Notes: generated from the letters alone by a model not told the origin. A stretch of 64,000 nucleotides of DNA from Actinomycetota bacterium (GCA_020161245.1 JAIUOK010000001.1:124001-188000), one strand, 5' to 3'; counted from the stretch's first letter, positions 7,980 through 19,059 are shown. A program made the numbers and translations.

Positions 7980-9973
7980 TCAGACCTCCACCTTGACGAC
8001 CTTGCGCAGCCAGAAGGCTCCGACGATCAGCAGGACCAGGCCCACGACGCACATGACGAGCCCGAGCGGCGTCGTGATGAGGGTGCTGAGGTACTCGGGC
8101 CGCGCGATCGTCAGGTAGACGATGAACAGCACCGGCAGCAGCCCGAGGATCACCGCGGACAGCCGGCCCTCGGCGGAGAGGACCTCCACCTGGCGGCGCA
8201 GCCGCTCGCGCTCGCGCATGGTCGCCGCCACGCTGTTGAGCACCTCGGACAGGTTGCCGCCGACCTCGCGCTGGATGCGGATCGCCATGACGACCCACGC
8301 GAAGTCCACCGAGTTCATGCGGCGTGCGATGGTGTCGAGCGCGTCCTCCATCGGCACGCCGAGGCGGGCCTCGACGATCGCCTTGTTGAGCTCCACCGCC
8401 ATCGGCCCCGACGACTCGCGGGTGACCGTGTCGACGGCCTGCGGCAGCGAGTAGCCCGCCGCGAGCGAGCCGGCCAGCAGCTGCAGGGTGTCCGGCAGGG
8501 CGGCCTGGAAGGCGGCCTTGCGGCGCTCCTCCTTGATCCGCAGGTAGAAGAACGGGATCAGGAAGCCGATGAGCAGGCCGATGAGCGTGGCCAGCCAGCC
8601 GAAGCCCGACAGCAGCATGAACAGCAGGCCGAGCACGATGGTCGACCCGATGTGGATGAGCAGCCACTCCGGCGGCTTGAGCGGGACGCCCGCAGCCTCG
8701 AGGCGCGTGCCGAGCACGTTGTCGATGTCGCGCTTCTGCGTGACCCTGCCGGCCAGCTCCACGGCCGAGCGCGCGACGGCGCCCTGCCCCAGCGCGCCGG
8801 AGGTCTGCACCTGCGGCTCGGGCTCGCGCGAGGTGAGGGAGTAGCGCGACAGGCGCCGGCGCACGCGGCCCTGGGTGCGCGAGTCCTCGTCGCCGCCGAG
8901 GAAGGCGACGGCGAGCAGCACGAACAGCCCGATGCCGAGCGCGACGAGCGCCGCCGGGAGCAGCCAGCCCTGGCCGAAGATGCCCGCGTCGACCGTGCTG
9001 GCCTGCGGCGCGTACTGCTCGGTCGGGTCGGGCGTCGGTGCGGACCCGGCGGGGATCAGCGCGACGATCGAGTCGTCGACGGTCTCGGTGCCCGCGCTCG
9101 CGCTGACCGCCAGCGGCTGCGAGCCGGTGACGCCCTGGGGGATCGGAACCGTGACGACGACGGCGTTGTTCTCGGCGTCGGCGGCGGCGGTGAACGCGTC
9201 GACGATCTCCGCGGTGCCGGTGGCATCGACGACCACGCCGTTGCCGGCCTTGACCAGGGCGTCGAGCTGGGCCTTCTCGTCCTCGGTGCCGCCGATGCTG
9301 ACGGCGTCGACGATGGTGCCGCTCGCCGCGATCTGCTTGACGGTGTCCTCGAGCGTGGTCTGCGAGCGCCCGTCTCCGCCGTCGGCGAGGACGAGCTGGC
9401 TGCGGATCCCGGTGGTGCCGAGGTTCTGGATCGACAGCAGGATCGCGTCGCGCAGCGACGTCGCCTGCCGCGGCTCGAGCGCGTCGACGGCCGCCTTGAC
9501 CGTGGCGCGGTCGGTGGTGGCCGGCACCTGCAGCGTCGGGGTGTTGCTGAACGACACGAGCCCGACAGCGACGTCCGGAGGCAGCTGGTCGAGGTAGGCG
9601 TTGGCAGCGGCCTTGGCCGAGGCCATCTTCTCGCCGCGCATGCTGCCGCTGGTGTCGATGGTCAGGAAGGTGACACGGGTGATGTCCGAGCCGCTCGCCG
9701 GCTTGGCCGACGTGCCCGGCACCGTCTGGCCGGCAAGGGTGACCGTGACCGAGGCGGGGTCGATCGTGGTGCCCTGCGGCAGGTCGTTGGCCGAGAACGA
9801 CACCGACATGGTGCCGTCGTCGTTGATCGAGTAGCCGTTGATGGTGCCGGTGGCCGCGGACGCGGGCGAGGCCGGCAGGGCGACGGCCACCAGGGCCGCC
9901 GCGAGGGCCCCGAGCGCCGCGAGGGCGCGGCGGCGCCCCCTCGGCTCGGGGGATCGGGATCGGAGGCTCACGG

Positions 9974-9977
<4 letters not shown>
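7980..9977 (-). CDS. tadB: VWA domain-TadB fusion protein (Tad platform protein with extracytoplasmic VWA)
   Basis: A protein of 665 residues, about twice the usual TadB length. Residues of about 18-42 form a signal-like segment ending PASPASAATG. Residues of about 100-275 are a von Willebrand factor A domain with intact MIDAS residues: DTSGS at 108-112, the Thr in QATSLRD (173), and an Asp in VLADGGD (199). A membrane segment at about 337-362 precedes a cytoplasmic linker and the T2SSF region with LPDTLQLLAGSLAAGYSLPQ (about 495-515) and C-terminal membrane segments. The second half is an ordinary TadB that makes the inner-membrane platform with TadC. The VWA half should face outward and could bind metal, pilins or surface ligands. 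It overlaps the tadA stop by 4 bases (ATGA), and the reading frame is continuous with no frameshift. Confidence 0.9.
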
Positions 9978-11359
<1,382 letters not shown>

Positions 11360-11362
11360 GGC

Positions 11363-12559
11363 CTACCTCCTCCAGAGGCGCCCGGAGCGCCGGTCGTTGC
11401 GCATCTGCGCGGGGATGGCGTCGTCGCTGCTGGGCGTCACGACGATGTGCTCCTCGATGAAGCTCTGGATCGCGACGCTGACGGGGCTCTTCGGGTCGTC
11501 CATGACGATCGCCACGCCGCGGTTGGTGCTGGCGGGGACGTCGCGGCTGGAGGGCACCTGGGCCGAGATCGGCGTCTTGAGGGTCTTCTCGACCTCGGAC
11601 AGCGCCAGGCCCACCTTGGAGTCGGCGCGGTTGAGGACGACGCGCAGCCGCTCGCGCGGGTACCCGATGAGGTCGAGGGTCTCCAGCGTGAGCTTGAGGT
11701 TCTTCAGCGCGGGGATGTCGAGCGTGGCCAGCAGGGCGACGACGTCGCTGCGGTCGAAGGCCGCGAGGACGTTGTCGTCGAGCGCCGGCGGGGTGTCGAT
11801 GACGACGTAGTCGAACTCGGCTCGCAGGATGTCGATGATCCCCTGCACCAGGGCGACGTCGATGGTGTCGCTCGCGCTGGGCTCGAGCGGGGCGACGAGC
11901 GCCTGGACGCCGGAGCGGTGCGCGGTGAGCAGGCTGCGCACGGCGGCGCCGTCGAGCTCGTCGCCGATGCCCACGGCGTCGGCGATGGTGTGGCTCGGGA
12001 AGAGCTGCAGCGCGATCGCGACGTCGCCGAAGGCGAGGTCGAGGTCGAGCAGCGCCACCGACCCGCGCCCGCTGATGGCCAGGCCCGTGGCGATGTTGGT
12101 CGCCATCGTGGTCTTGCCGCAGCCGCCCTTGGCCGAGAACACCGTGACGACGCGGCCGTGCTGCGCCTGCTGCGGCGAGGAGTCCCCGCGCTCGAGCTGC
12201 TCGCGCAGCCGGGCGGCGATCTCGCGCTGCCGGCGCACTGCTGCCGCCAGCCCCGCGAGGTCGCGGTCCTGGATCACCTCGCGCACGCCGGCGCGCAGGG
12301 CGTCGGCGAGCACGGTCGTGTCGATGCGGCGGCGCACCATGACGACACCGAGGCTGGGGCGGGTGACCCGCAGCTGCTCGGCGAGCTCGAAGACCTCCTG
12401 CTGGTCGACGCTCGGACCGAGCACGACGGAGTCCTCGAACGGGTTGCTGTCCAGGTGCGCCTTGAGGGCGTCGAGGCCCGGCAGCACGAGTGCGTCCTGG
12501 CCCAGGGCGCCCTTGATCGACTCGACGCCGATGGGGTCGAACTCGACGATCGCGGTCAT
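11363..12559 (-). CDS. cpaE: CpaE/TadZ-like pilus localisation ATPase (MinD/ParA family)
   Basis: A protein of 398 residues. The N-terminal 130 residues look like a receiver fold without a clear phosphorylation site (VLGPSVDQQEV, LGVVMVRRR). They are followed by a MinD-type ATPase with deviant Walker A FSAKGGCGKTT, ALLDLDLAFGDVA and VVIDTPPALDD. TadZ/CpaE proteins place the Tad machine at its cellular site. I chose the ATG at 12559 because AGGAGG lies about 9 bases upstream. It is the second gene of the tad operon, after cpaB. Confidence 0.93.
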   Translation of the reverse strand: MTAIVEFDPIGVESIKGALGQDALVLPGLDALKAHLDSNPFEDSVVLGPSVDQQEVFELAEQLRVTRPSLGVVMVRRRIDTTVLADALRAGVREVIQDRDLAGLAAAVRRQREIAARLREQLERGDSSPQQAQHGRVVTVFSAKGGCGKTTMATNIATGLAISGRGSVALLDLDLAFGDVAIALQLFPSHTIADAVGIGDELDGAAVRSLLTAHRSGVQALVAPLEPSASDTIDVALVQGIIDILRAEFDYVVIDTPPALDDNVLAAFDRSDVVALLATLDIPALKNLKLTLETLDLIGYPRERLRVVLNRADSKVGLALSEVEKTLKTPISAQVPSSRDVPASTNRGVAIVMDDPKSPVSVAIQSFIEEHIVVTPSSDDAIPAQMRNDRRSGRLWRR

Positions 12560-12596
12560 GGGTGGAGTGCCTCCTGCCCGGTAGAACCGGCTGCGG

Positions 12597-13316
12597 TCAG
12601 CGGAACAGGTTGTCGTTGTTGGCGCCGGGCGCGGCCACACGGAGCGGCGCGTCCTTGCCCTGCAGGGCGAAGTAGAGGCCGGTGTACTCGGCGTCCGAGG
12701 TCTTGCCCTGGGCGGCGATGACCTTCTCGGCCTGCTCCTGCGTCAGCGCCAGCGTGAGGATGGCGGTCGAGATCTGCTCGCCCTCCTGGTCGCCCTGGCC
12801 CTGCGCCGTCGTCGTCGCGCCGACGCCGATCACGGTGATGTCCTTGAGCAGCAGCCGCACGGCCGGGCCGCCGGTCGCGAAGATGGCCACCTGCGAGCCG
12901 GGGGTCACGAAGCCGGCCACGCGCTCGGGGTCGCCGAGCGACACCGACAGGGCCACCTGGCCGTCGGGCACCGGCACGGACGGCACCGCCGTCGTGGCGC
13001 CCCACTGGCCGATGATGATCTGCTGGCCCGGGAAGATCGTGCTCAGGGCCACGAGGTTGGAGATGGGCTCGGCGCTGTTGAGCGCGCCCTCGACCAGGTC
13101 CTCCCGGGGGATGTCCTTCTCGGCGAAGGCGCCGGCCGCGGCAGCGGCGCTGCCCTGCGTCCCCGCCTCGATCTGGGCGGTGGCGACCAGGACCGTCACG
13201 CGCTCCTGGCCGTCGAGCGCCGCGTTCCGTGCGTTGTTGGCGTACAGGAAGACGAGAACGGCTCCGAGCGCGGCCACGACGAGGGCGGCGATGAGGAGGA
13301 TGGTGCGACGACCCAT
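12597..13316 (-). CDS. cpaB: CpaB/RcpC-family Flp pilus assembly protein (SAF domain)
   Basis: A protein of 239 residues. The N-terminal membrane anchor is TILLIAALVVAALGAVLVFL. An SAF-like stretch follows (VLVATAQIEAGT, then FAEKDIPREDLVEGAL and FPGQQIIIGQW), and the RcpC C-terminal domain has VPDGQVALSVSLGDPERVAG and GSQVAIFAT. It is thought to act outside the membrane, linking the Tad apparatus to the envelope. The ATG at 13316 is preceded by AGAGGG. It is the first gene of the minus-strand tad operon, whose promoter should lie in 13317-13592. Confidence 0.88.
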   Translation of the reverse strand: MGRRTILLIAALVVAALGAVLVFLYANNARNAALDGQERVTVLVATAQIEAGTQGSAAAAAGAFAEKDIPREDLVEGALNSAEPISNLVALSTIFPGQQIIIGQWGATTAVPSVPVPDGQVALSVSLGDPERVAGFVTPGSQVAIFATGGPAVRLLLKDITVIGVGATTTAQGQGDQEGEQISTAILTLALTQEQAEKVIAAQGKTSDAEYTGLYFALQGKDAPLRVAAPGANNDNLFR

Positions 13317-13477
13317 GGTGACCCTCTTGCGGACAGCGGGACCGGAGGGGCCCCGCGGCGGCTTGGGCACCAGGGCGGCTGCTGGGTGCGAGCCCCCCGG
13401 TGAGGGCGTCACCTCGCGAACGCCCCGCACGTACGGTAGCCGTGCCGGGTCCCGATGGAACGCTCCGCAACCAGGCG

Positions 13478-13496
13478 TTGCTCCGATTGGGAGCAA
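13478..13496. promoter_or_regulatory. inverted repeat upstream of the tad operon, candidate operator
   Basis: TTGCTCC at 13478-13484 and GGAGCAA at 13490-13496 form a perfect 7-bp inverted repeat with a 5-base spacer, in a relatively AT-rich part of the 276-base gap before cpaB. It could be a regulator site. A short hairpin is the alternative. Confidence 0.4.
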
Positions 13497-13592
13497 GTCT
13501 CGTACGAACGTATGACCCGCTGTGACCGGGCGTCCCGACCGGTCGTGACGGTACGGACGGTTGCGGCGCGGTGTCGCCTGCGCGTCGCCCGA

Positions 13593-15155
13593 TCAGCCGA
13601 AGGCGACGGTCGAGGCGGCGCGCGCCCGGACGGCGGGATCGTCCCAGCGCCGGCGCGTGCGCGACCACGACCACGCGGCCCACAGCAGCAGCCCCGCCGT
13701 GAGCACGAGGCTGGGCATCGGGGTGGGCGCCAGGGTGGCCGCGAAGAAGAACAGGCCTGCCGTGGTGGTGGCCAGCGCCAGGCGCGCGGAGTAGAGCGCC
13801 ATCGTGCCGGGGGGCGCCGGGGTGTCGCGGGGGCCGCGGAGGTCGGCGCGGTGCGGCCTCGTCACCGACAGGTGCATCGACGTCGCCACGACCAGCGCCG
13901 TGCAGCTCACCGCCGCGCCGAGCACGGCGACGACGTCGGTGAGGTCGGGGATCTCGCTGGCGCGCAGGGCGGCGCCGACCAGCACCAGCGCCACCGACGC
14001 CGCGCAGGCCTCGGCGATCACGCGGGCCTTGCTGCGCAGCACCAGCCGGTGGTCGAGCGGCTGCGAGGCGACCCAGACCGCCCCGGAGCCGTCGAGGCAC
14101 AGCGCGTTGACGCCGAAGAGCAGGGCCGCGCCGGAGGCGACCAGCGGGGGCAGCAGGGCGATCGACGTCCAGGGCAGCGACGCGATGGCGGCTGCCGCCG
14201 TCGGGAGCACGGCCAGCACGATGATGCCCCGGCGCAGCGGGGGCGAGCGCCACACCGACGCGCGGTCGGTGCGCAGCAGCACCTGGTAGACGGTGTCGTC
14301 GGCCTCCAGCCGGCGGCGCTCCACCGGGCGCGACAGCGGGCCGTCGACGCCGAGGTCGCCCGGCCGGCGCAGCGCCCACGAGGCGATGCGCACAGCGGCG
14401 ACGTACCCCACCGCGGTGGCGGCCAGGAGGACCAGCACGACGGGGGCGGCGCCGTAGACGTCGCCGTCGGCCGCCCGCAGCTGGGCGGACAGCACCCGCA
14501 GCGTGGGCGAGGCGTCGAGGACGTCTGCTCCTCGGTCGGTCACGACGATCCAGCCGGCGATGGCGAGCAGGACTCCGAGCAGCGCCCAGGTGCCGCGGCG
14601 CCCGCGCTTGGTGCGGCGGACGCCCACCAGGGCCCAGCCGATCGCCTGGCCGAGCGCGGTGCAGGCGGCCAGGAACGCTACGAGCACGACGAGCGGCAGG
14701 TGCGGACCCTGCGGTCCGCGGATCGCGTACGACGTCGCGGCCGCGAGCAGCAGCACCTGCAGGTACCACGCGATGTTGAGCGGCGCGAGGATGAACGAGA
14801 GCCGCACGAGGGTGGAGACCCGCACGGGGTAGGCGACCAGCTGCGACTCGGGGATCAGCTCGGTCCCGCCGCCTGCCGCCAGCGGTGCCACGACGCACAG
14901 CAGCGCGAACGCCAGCATGAGCGAGGGCATGAGCGCCGCGACCTCGCCGGTGCGGTCGAGGGCGGCGGTGAGGTCGCCGAGGCCGACGTCCTGCGCGGTC
15001 TGGCGGCCGAGGTCGGCGCTGGCGCTCGACAGCACCGACATGCCGATGAGGCCCAGGGCGAGGATGCTGGCCACCGCCAGGCCGATCTGCACGCCGGGGT
15101 TGCGGATCATGCGCCACCGCAGCGCCAGCAGCGGCCCGACCTGGCCGCCGCTCAC
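13593..15155 (-). CDS. ABC-2 type transporter permease-like membrane protein
   Basis: A protein of 520 residues with about twelve hydrophobic segments in two halves separated by a cytoplasmic loop rich in charged residues (RPVERRRLEADDTVY). The GTG start at 15155 overlaps the stop of the ATPase gene (GTGA), so the two are translationally coupled. This arrangement and the lack of a soluble domain support a permease for the adjacent ATPase. The substrate is unknown. It resembles large actinobacterial ABC-2 exporter permeases only in layout; I see no conserved signature. Confidence 0.8.
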   Translation of the reverse strand: MSGGQVGPLLALRWRMIRNPGVQIGLAVASILALGLIGMSVLSSASADLGRQTAQDVGLGDLTAALDRTGEVAALMPSLMLAFALLCVVAPLAAGGGTELIPESQLVAYPVRVSTLVRLSFILAPLNIAWYLQVLLLAAATSYAIRGPQGPHLPLVVLVAFLAACTALGQAIGWALVGVRRTKRGRRGTWALLGVLLAIAGWIVVTDRGADVLDASPTLRVLSAQLRAADGDVYGAAPVVLVLLAATAVGYVAAVRIASWALRRPGDLGVDGPLSRPVERRRLEADDTVYQVLLRTDRASVWRSPPLRRGIIVLAVLPTAAAAIASLPWTSIALLPPLVASGAALLFGVNALCLDGSGAVWVASQPLDHRLVLRSKARVIAEACAASVALVLVGAALRASEIPDLTDVVAVLGAAVSCTALVVATSMHLSVTRPHRADLRGPRDTPAPPGTMALYSARLALATTTAGLFFFAATLAPTPMPSLVLTAGLLLWAAWSWSRTRRRWDDPAVRARAASTVAFG

Positions 15156-15868
15156 GACAGCAGCTCGCGGTAGCGGGCCCGCCCGGCGTCGCCGGACAGC
15201 TCGGACGACGGCGAGGCGGCGACGACCCGGCCGGCTCGCAGCACGACCGCCTCGTCGCAGGCCTGGACGGCGAGGTCGAGCAGGTGCGTCGAGACGAGGA
15301 CGGCGGCGCCGCCGAGCCGGGCGCGGCGGATCTCCTCCAGCGTCGCCTCGACGCCGAGCGGGTCGACGCCGTCGAAGGGCTCGTCGAGCAGCAGGACCCC
15401 GGGCTCGTGGAACGCCGCGAGCAGCACCGAGAGGCGGCGGCCCATGCCGTGCGAGAAGCCCGCGGTCACGCGGTCGGCGGCGCCCATGAGGTCGAAGCGG
15501 TCGAGGAGGTCGCGCGCGCGCTCCTCCCAGCCGGTCATCCCGCGCAGCTTCGCCGACAGCTGCAGGTGCTCCCACGGGGTCGCGCGGGGGATGAGGCCGC
15601 CGACGTCGGGGCAGTAGCCCACGACCTCGCGGGCCCGCCGGGGCTCGCGGACGGCGTCGACGCCTGCCACGACCACCTCGCCGGCCGACGGCGGGATGAC
15701 GCCGCCCAGCACCCGCAGCGTGGTGGACTTGCCGGCCCCGTTGCGCCCGACGAGCGCCACGGAGCCGCCGGCGCCCACGCGCAGATCGACGCCGTCCACG
15801 GCGTGCACGGAGGCGAAGCTCACGGCCAGGCCGCGGACATCCACCTGAGCGGTCGCGGTCCCGGTCAC
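15152..15868 (-). CDS. ABC transporter ATP-binding protein (ABC-2 exporter type)
   Basis: A protein of 238 residues. Walker A is GRNGAGKSTT, the Q-loop region is VVGYCPDVGGL, the signature is the degenerate FSHGMGRRLSV (the S-x-G-M form seen in ABC-2 exporters), Walker B is GVLLLDEPFDGVDP, and the H-loop is VLVSTHLLD. It hydrolyses ATP to drive export through the permease encoded by the overlapping gene downstream. The start is GTG; GAGGAT six bases before it may serve as ribosome site or -10 element. A long hairpin separates it from the acyl-CoA ligase gene upstream, so this pair probably has its own promoter. Confidence 0.93.
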   Translation of the reverse strand: MTGTATAQVDVRGLAVSFASVHAVDGVDLRVGAGGSVALVGRNGAGKSTTLRVLGGVIPPSAGEVVVAGVDAVREPRRAREVVGYCPDVGGLIPRATPWEHLQLSAKLRGMTGWEERARDLLDRFDLMGAADRVTAGFSHGMGRRLSVLLAAFHEPGVLLLDEPFDGVDPLGVEATLEEIRRARLGGAAVLVSTHLLDLAVQACDEAVVLRAGRVVAASPSSELSGDAGRARYRELLS

Positions 15869-15903
15869 GCGGGAATCCTCGCATCCCGCGCCGGAAGCGG
15901 CAG

Positions 15904-15946
15904 GTCCGCGCCACCCCGACGGCTTACTCGTCGGGGCGGCGCGGAC
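15904..15946 (-). terminator. terminator hairpin after the acyl-CoA ligase gene
   Basis: An 18-base arm (15904-15921) pairs with 15929-15946 over a 7-base loop. The single non-Watson-Crick position becomes a G-U pair on the minus-strand RNA, which suits termination of the minus-strand ligase transcript ending at 15968. Confidence 0.8.
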
Positions 15947-15967
15947 CGGAGGGGGAGTGCGCCTGCG

Positions 15968-17761
15968 TCAGTGGTAGAGCGCCTCGACGTCCTGCTCGAA
16001 CTCCTTCATGACGATGCCGCGCCGCAGCTTCATCGACGGCGTGAGCTGGCCGCCGGCCTCGGTCCAGTCGACGCCGAGGACGGTGAACTTGCGGATCGAC
16101 TCCGCCTGCGAGACCGCCTTGTTGGCCTCGTCGACGGCGGCCTGCAGCTCGGCGAGCAGGTCGGGGTCGTCGGCGAGCTGGGCCGGCGTGAGCGAGGGGT
16201 CCTTGCCCTTCTGCGCCACCCACGAGGGCAGGGCCTCCTGGTCGAGGGTGATGAGCGCCGCGATGAACGGCTTGTTGTCGCCCACGACCATGCACTGGCT
16301 GATGAGCCAGTGGGCGCGCAGCCGGTCCTCGAGGACGGCGGGTGCGACGTTCTTGCCGCCCGCGGTCACGAGCAGCTCCTTCTTGCGGCCGGTGATCCGC
16401 AGGAAGCCGTCGGCGTCGAGCTCGCCGATGTCGCCGGTGCGGAACCAGCCGTCGCCCGGCAGCACCTCGGCGGTGGCCGCCGGGTTGTTCCAGTAGCCCT
16501 GGAAGATCTGCCGGCCGGCCAGCAGCACCTCGCCGTCGTCGGCGATGGCGACGCCCGCCCCCGGGAACGGGATGCCGACGGCGCCGACCTTGATCCGCTT
16601 CGGTCGGCTGACCGTGGTGGCGCCGGCGGTCTCGGTGAGGCCGTAGCCCTCGAGGATCGTGATGCCGATGCCGCGGTAGAAGTGGCCGAGCCGCTCGCCC
16701 AGCGGGGCGCCGCCGGAGACGGCCCAGGCGACCCGGCCGCCGAGGGCGTCGCGCAGCTTGCCGTAGACGAGGCGGTCGAACAGCGCGTGCTTGGCCTTGA
16801 GGCCGAACCCGACCTTCCCGGTGTCGAGCGCGCGGCTGTACTCCTCGGCGGTGTGGGCCGCCTTGTCGAAGATGCTGCCCTTGCCCGCGGCGATGGCCTT
16901 CTGCTGCGCGCCGTTGAAGACCTTCTCGAACACGCGCGGCACGGCCAGCAGGAACGTGGGCCGGAAGCCCGGCAGGTCCTCGGTGAGCTTCGTCGGGTCG
17001 GGGGCGTGCCCCATGCGGACCCCGGCGCTGACGCACGCCACCTGGATGATGCGGCCGAAGACGTGGGCCAGCGGCAGGAAGAGCAGGGTGCACGCCTCGG
17101 GGTCGGCGAAGATCTCCGGCGTCGCGGCGATGATGTTCTCGGCCTCGAACGCGAAGTTGTCGTGGCTGAGCGAGCAGCCCTTCGGGCGCCCCGTGGTGCC
17201 CGAGGTGTAGATGATCGTGGCCAGGTCGTCCGGGCCGCGCGAGGTGCGCCGGGCCTCGAGGTCGTCGTCGGCGACGCCCTCCCCCAGGGCCCGCAGCGCG
17301 TCGAGGCCGCCCTGCTCGATCACATGCACGCTGGTGACGGCGGGCAGGTCGCCGGCGACCTCGTCGAAGACCGCCCGGTGCCGGTCCGCCTCGAGGATCA
17401 CCGCGACGGCGCCGGAGTCCGAGAGGATCCACTGCACCTGCTCGGCCGAGCTCGTCTCGTAGATCGGCACGGTGACGCCGCCGGCCCACCAGATCGCGTA
17501 GTCGGCGACGGTCCACTCGTAGCGGGTGCGCGACATGATGCCGACGCGGTCGCCGGGTGAGACGCCGGCGGCGACGAGGCCCCGGGCGACCGACGCGACC
17601 TCCTGGGCGAAGGCGGCGGCGCTGACGTCGACCCAGGCGCCGCCCACGCGGCGCGACATCACAGGGACGGCGGGACGCTCCGCCGCATGGCGGACGACGT
17701 CGTCGGTGAGCCGCTTCGCGCGGGGCTCGGGGACGAGGGCGGGCTCGCGGTGCTCGCGCAT
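15968..17761 (-). CDS. long-chain fatty-acid--CoA ligase (FadD15/AMP-binding family)
   Basis: A protein of 597 residues. The AMP-binding motif is IIYTSGTTGRPKGCSLSHDN, the second motif is GYGLTETAG, and GWFRTGDIGELDADGFL is followed by ITGRKKELLVTAGGKNVAP, which carries the hinge and the catalytic Lys region. The family activates fatty acids to acyl-CoA through acyl-AMP at the cytoplasmic face, for degradation or lipid synthesis. The ATG at 17761 is preceded by AGGAGG at optimal spacing. It is divergent from the SRPBCC gene at 17953. The length and motif set match FadD15-type ligases of actinobacteria. Confidence 0.95.
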   Translation of the reverse strand: MREHREPALVPEPRAKRLTDDVVRHAAERPAVPVMSRRVGGAWVDVSAAAFAQEVASVARGLVAAGVSPGDRVGIMSRTRYEWTVADYAIWWAGGVTVPIYETSSAEQVQWILSDSGAVAVILEADRHRAVFDEVAGDLPAVTSVHVIEQGGLDALRALGEGVADDDLEARRTSRGPDDLATIIYTSGTTGRPKGCSLSHDNFAFEAENIIAATPEIFADPEACTLLFLPLAHVFGRIIQVACVSAGVRMGHAPDPTKLTEDLPGFRPTFLLAVPRVFEKVFNGAQQKAIAAGKGSIFDKAAHTAEEYSRALDTGKVGFGLKAKHALFDRLVYGKLRDALGGRVAWAVSGGAPLGERLGHFYRGIGITILEGYGLTETAGATTVSRPKRIKVGAVGIPFPGAGVAIADDGEVLLAGRQIFQGYWNNPAATAEVLPGDGWFRTGDIGELDADGFLRITGRKKELLVTAGGKNVAPAVLEDRLRAHWLISQCMVVGDNKPFIAALITLDQEALPSWVAQKGKDPSLTPAQLADDPDLLAELQAAVDEANKAVSQAESIRKFTVLGVDWTEAGGQLTPSMKLRRGIVMKEFEQDVEALYH

Positions 17762-17952
17762 CGGGGTCCTCCTGGCGGGTTGCGCCGGCGGGCGCCGGCG
17801 GGACTGGGGTGGAGCCGGTGTGACCTGGACCACAGCATGTCAGCGGGCGCCCCGGACCGCCCCCCGGCACCGGGGGTGCGGCCCCATCTGCGACGAGATT
17901 GCGACACTGAGCCGGCCGACCCGCTCCGGCCGCCGTCTGCCACCATGCGGGC

Positions 17953-18369
17953 GTGCCCGCCGTCGACCTCGTGGACGAGACCTTCGTCGTCGCCGACCGC
18001 AGGGCCCTGGCCGACGTCGTGGCCGATCCGGAGCAGTGGCGGCGCTGGTGGCCCGACCTCGAGCTCGCCGTGTTCATGGACCGCGGCCTCGACGGCATCC
18101 GCTGGTCGGCGTCCGGCGCCTGGGTCGGGTCGGTCGAGATCTGGCTCGAGGAGGTGGGCGACGGCGTGCTGCTCCACCACTACGCCCGGCTCGACCCGGT
18201 CGACCCCGCGACCGGCCGGGCGCGCCCGCTGCCGACGGACCACCGGGGGTGGCGCCGGGCCGCCCGGGCGCGGCAGGCCCGGGCCCGGGCATGGAAGCGC
18301 AGCGTGTGGGAGCTCAAGGACCGGCTCGAGGCCGGCCGCCGGCCCGGCGAGCCCCGTCCGGCGCCCTGA
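17953..18369 (+). CDS. SRPBCC-superfamily small protein
   Basis: A protein of 138 residues. The N-terminal stretch VDETFVVADRRALADVVADP, then WRRWWPDLELAVFMDRGLDG and a strand pattern ending in VLLHHYARLDP, fit the START/SRPBCC lipid- or polyketide-binding fold. The C-terminus is a basic helix (RARQARARAWKRSVWELKDR). The ligand is unknown. The start is GTG at 17953; CACCAT lies six bases before it, a possible weak -10 box of a leaderless transcript. It is divergent from the acyl-CoA ligase, a neighbour that also handles lipids. Confidence 0.72.
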   Translation: MPAVDLVDETFVVADRRALADVVADPEQWRRWWPDLELAVFMDRGLDGIRWSASGAWVGSVEIWLEEVGDGVLLHHYARLDPVDPATGRARPLPTDHRGWRRAARARQARARAWKRSVWELKDRLEAGRRPGEPRPAP

Positions 18370-18444
18370 GCGCCGCCCCCGATCCGGCGGGGGTCGCCCG
18401 CGAGAGGGGTCAAGGAGAGGGGCCCGCGTGCCGAGACACAGTCC

Positions 18445-19059
18445 GTGGCCATTACGTCCCGCTGCCCCTCGTGCGCGGCCGCCGTCCCGAACGGCGCCGC
18501 GTGGTGCTCGCTGTGCCACGCCGACCTGCGGCCCAAGCCGCAGCCCGCGCTGGCCGCGCCGACCAGCACCGTGCTCCCGAGCTCCAGCGCCGCCGACCAG
18601 GCAGCCGGCGGGTCCGCCGTCGCGCTCGCCGAGCCGATGGCCGACACCTCCGCGGGGCGTCATGCCCGTCCGGAGGAGCCTGCGCCTGCGCCCGCGCCCA
18701 CGGGCGGCCGGGCCGCGGCGCGGCGCGCCGCCGAGCGCGAGCCGGTGGGCCGCCGCGAGGCCGGCCGCAGCGCCTCCGGGCGCCGCGAGGCGGGCCGCCG
18801 CAGCAGCCCCGTGCGCACCGCTCCCGACCCCGCCCTCCTCGAGGGCCTCGAGCTGCCCCAGGGCGAGGCCACCCCGGAGCAGGCCGAGGCCCTGGCCGAG
18901 GCCATGCTGACCCGCCTCGCCGTGCAGGAGAGCGGGCAGAGCCTGCCGTCCCCCGACGACTTCCCCGGCGGGCGCTGGGCCGCAGCAGCAGCCGGCCTCG
19001 TCGTCGTGCTGCTCGTGCTCCTGCTGCTCTACGCCGTCGTCGGCGCCATCCTCGACTGA
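18445..19059 (+). CDS. zinc-ribbon protein with C-terminal membrane anchor
   Basis: A protein of 204 residues. The N-terminal double CxxC zinc ribbon is CPSC (7-10) and CSLC (21-24). A long disordered Pro/Ala/Arg-rich linker follows, with repeated GRREAGR units at about 102-118. The only hydrophobic segment is at the extreme C-terminus (AAGLVVVLLVLLLLYAVVGAI), so it is probably tail-anchored with the ribbon in the cytoplasm. The function is unknown; the basic repeats could bind nucleic acid or membrane lipids. I chose the GTG at 18445, just before the ribbon. An upstream GTG at 18428 is not in this frame. Confidence 0.6.
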   Translation: MAITSRCPSCAAAVPNGAAWCSLCHADLRPKPQPALAAPTSTVLPSSSAADQAAGGSAVALAEPMADTSAGRHARPEEPAPAPAPTGGRAAARRAAEREPVGRREAGRSASGRREAGRRSSPVRTAPDPALLEGLELPQGEATPEQAEALAEAMLTRLAVQESGQSLPSPDDFPGGRWAAAAAGLVVVLLVLLLLYAVVGAILD

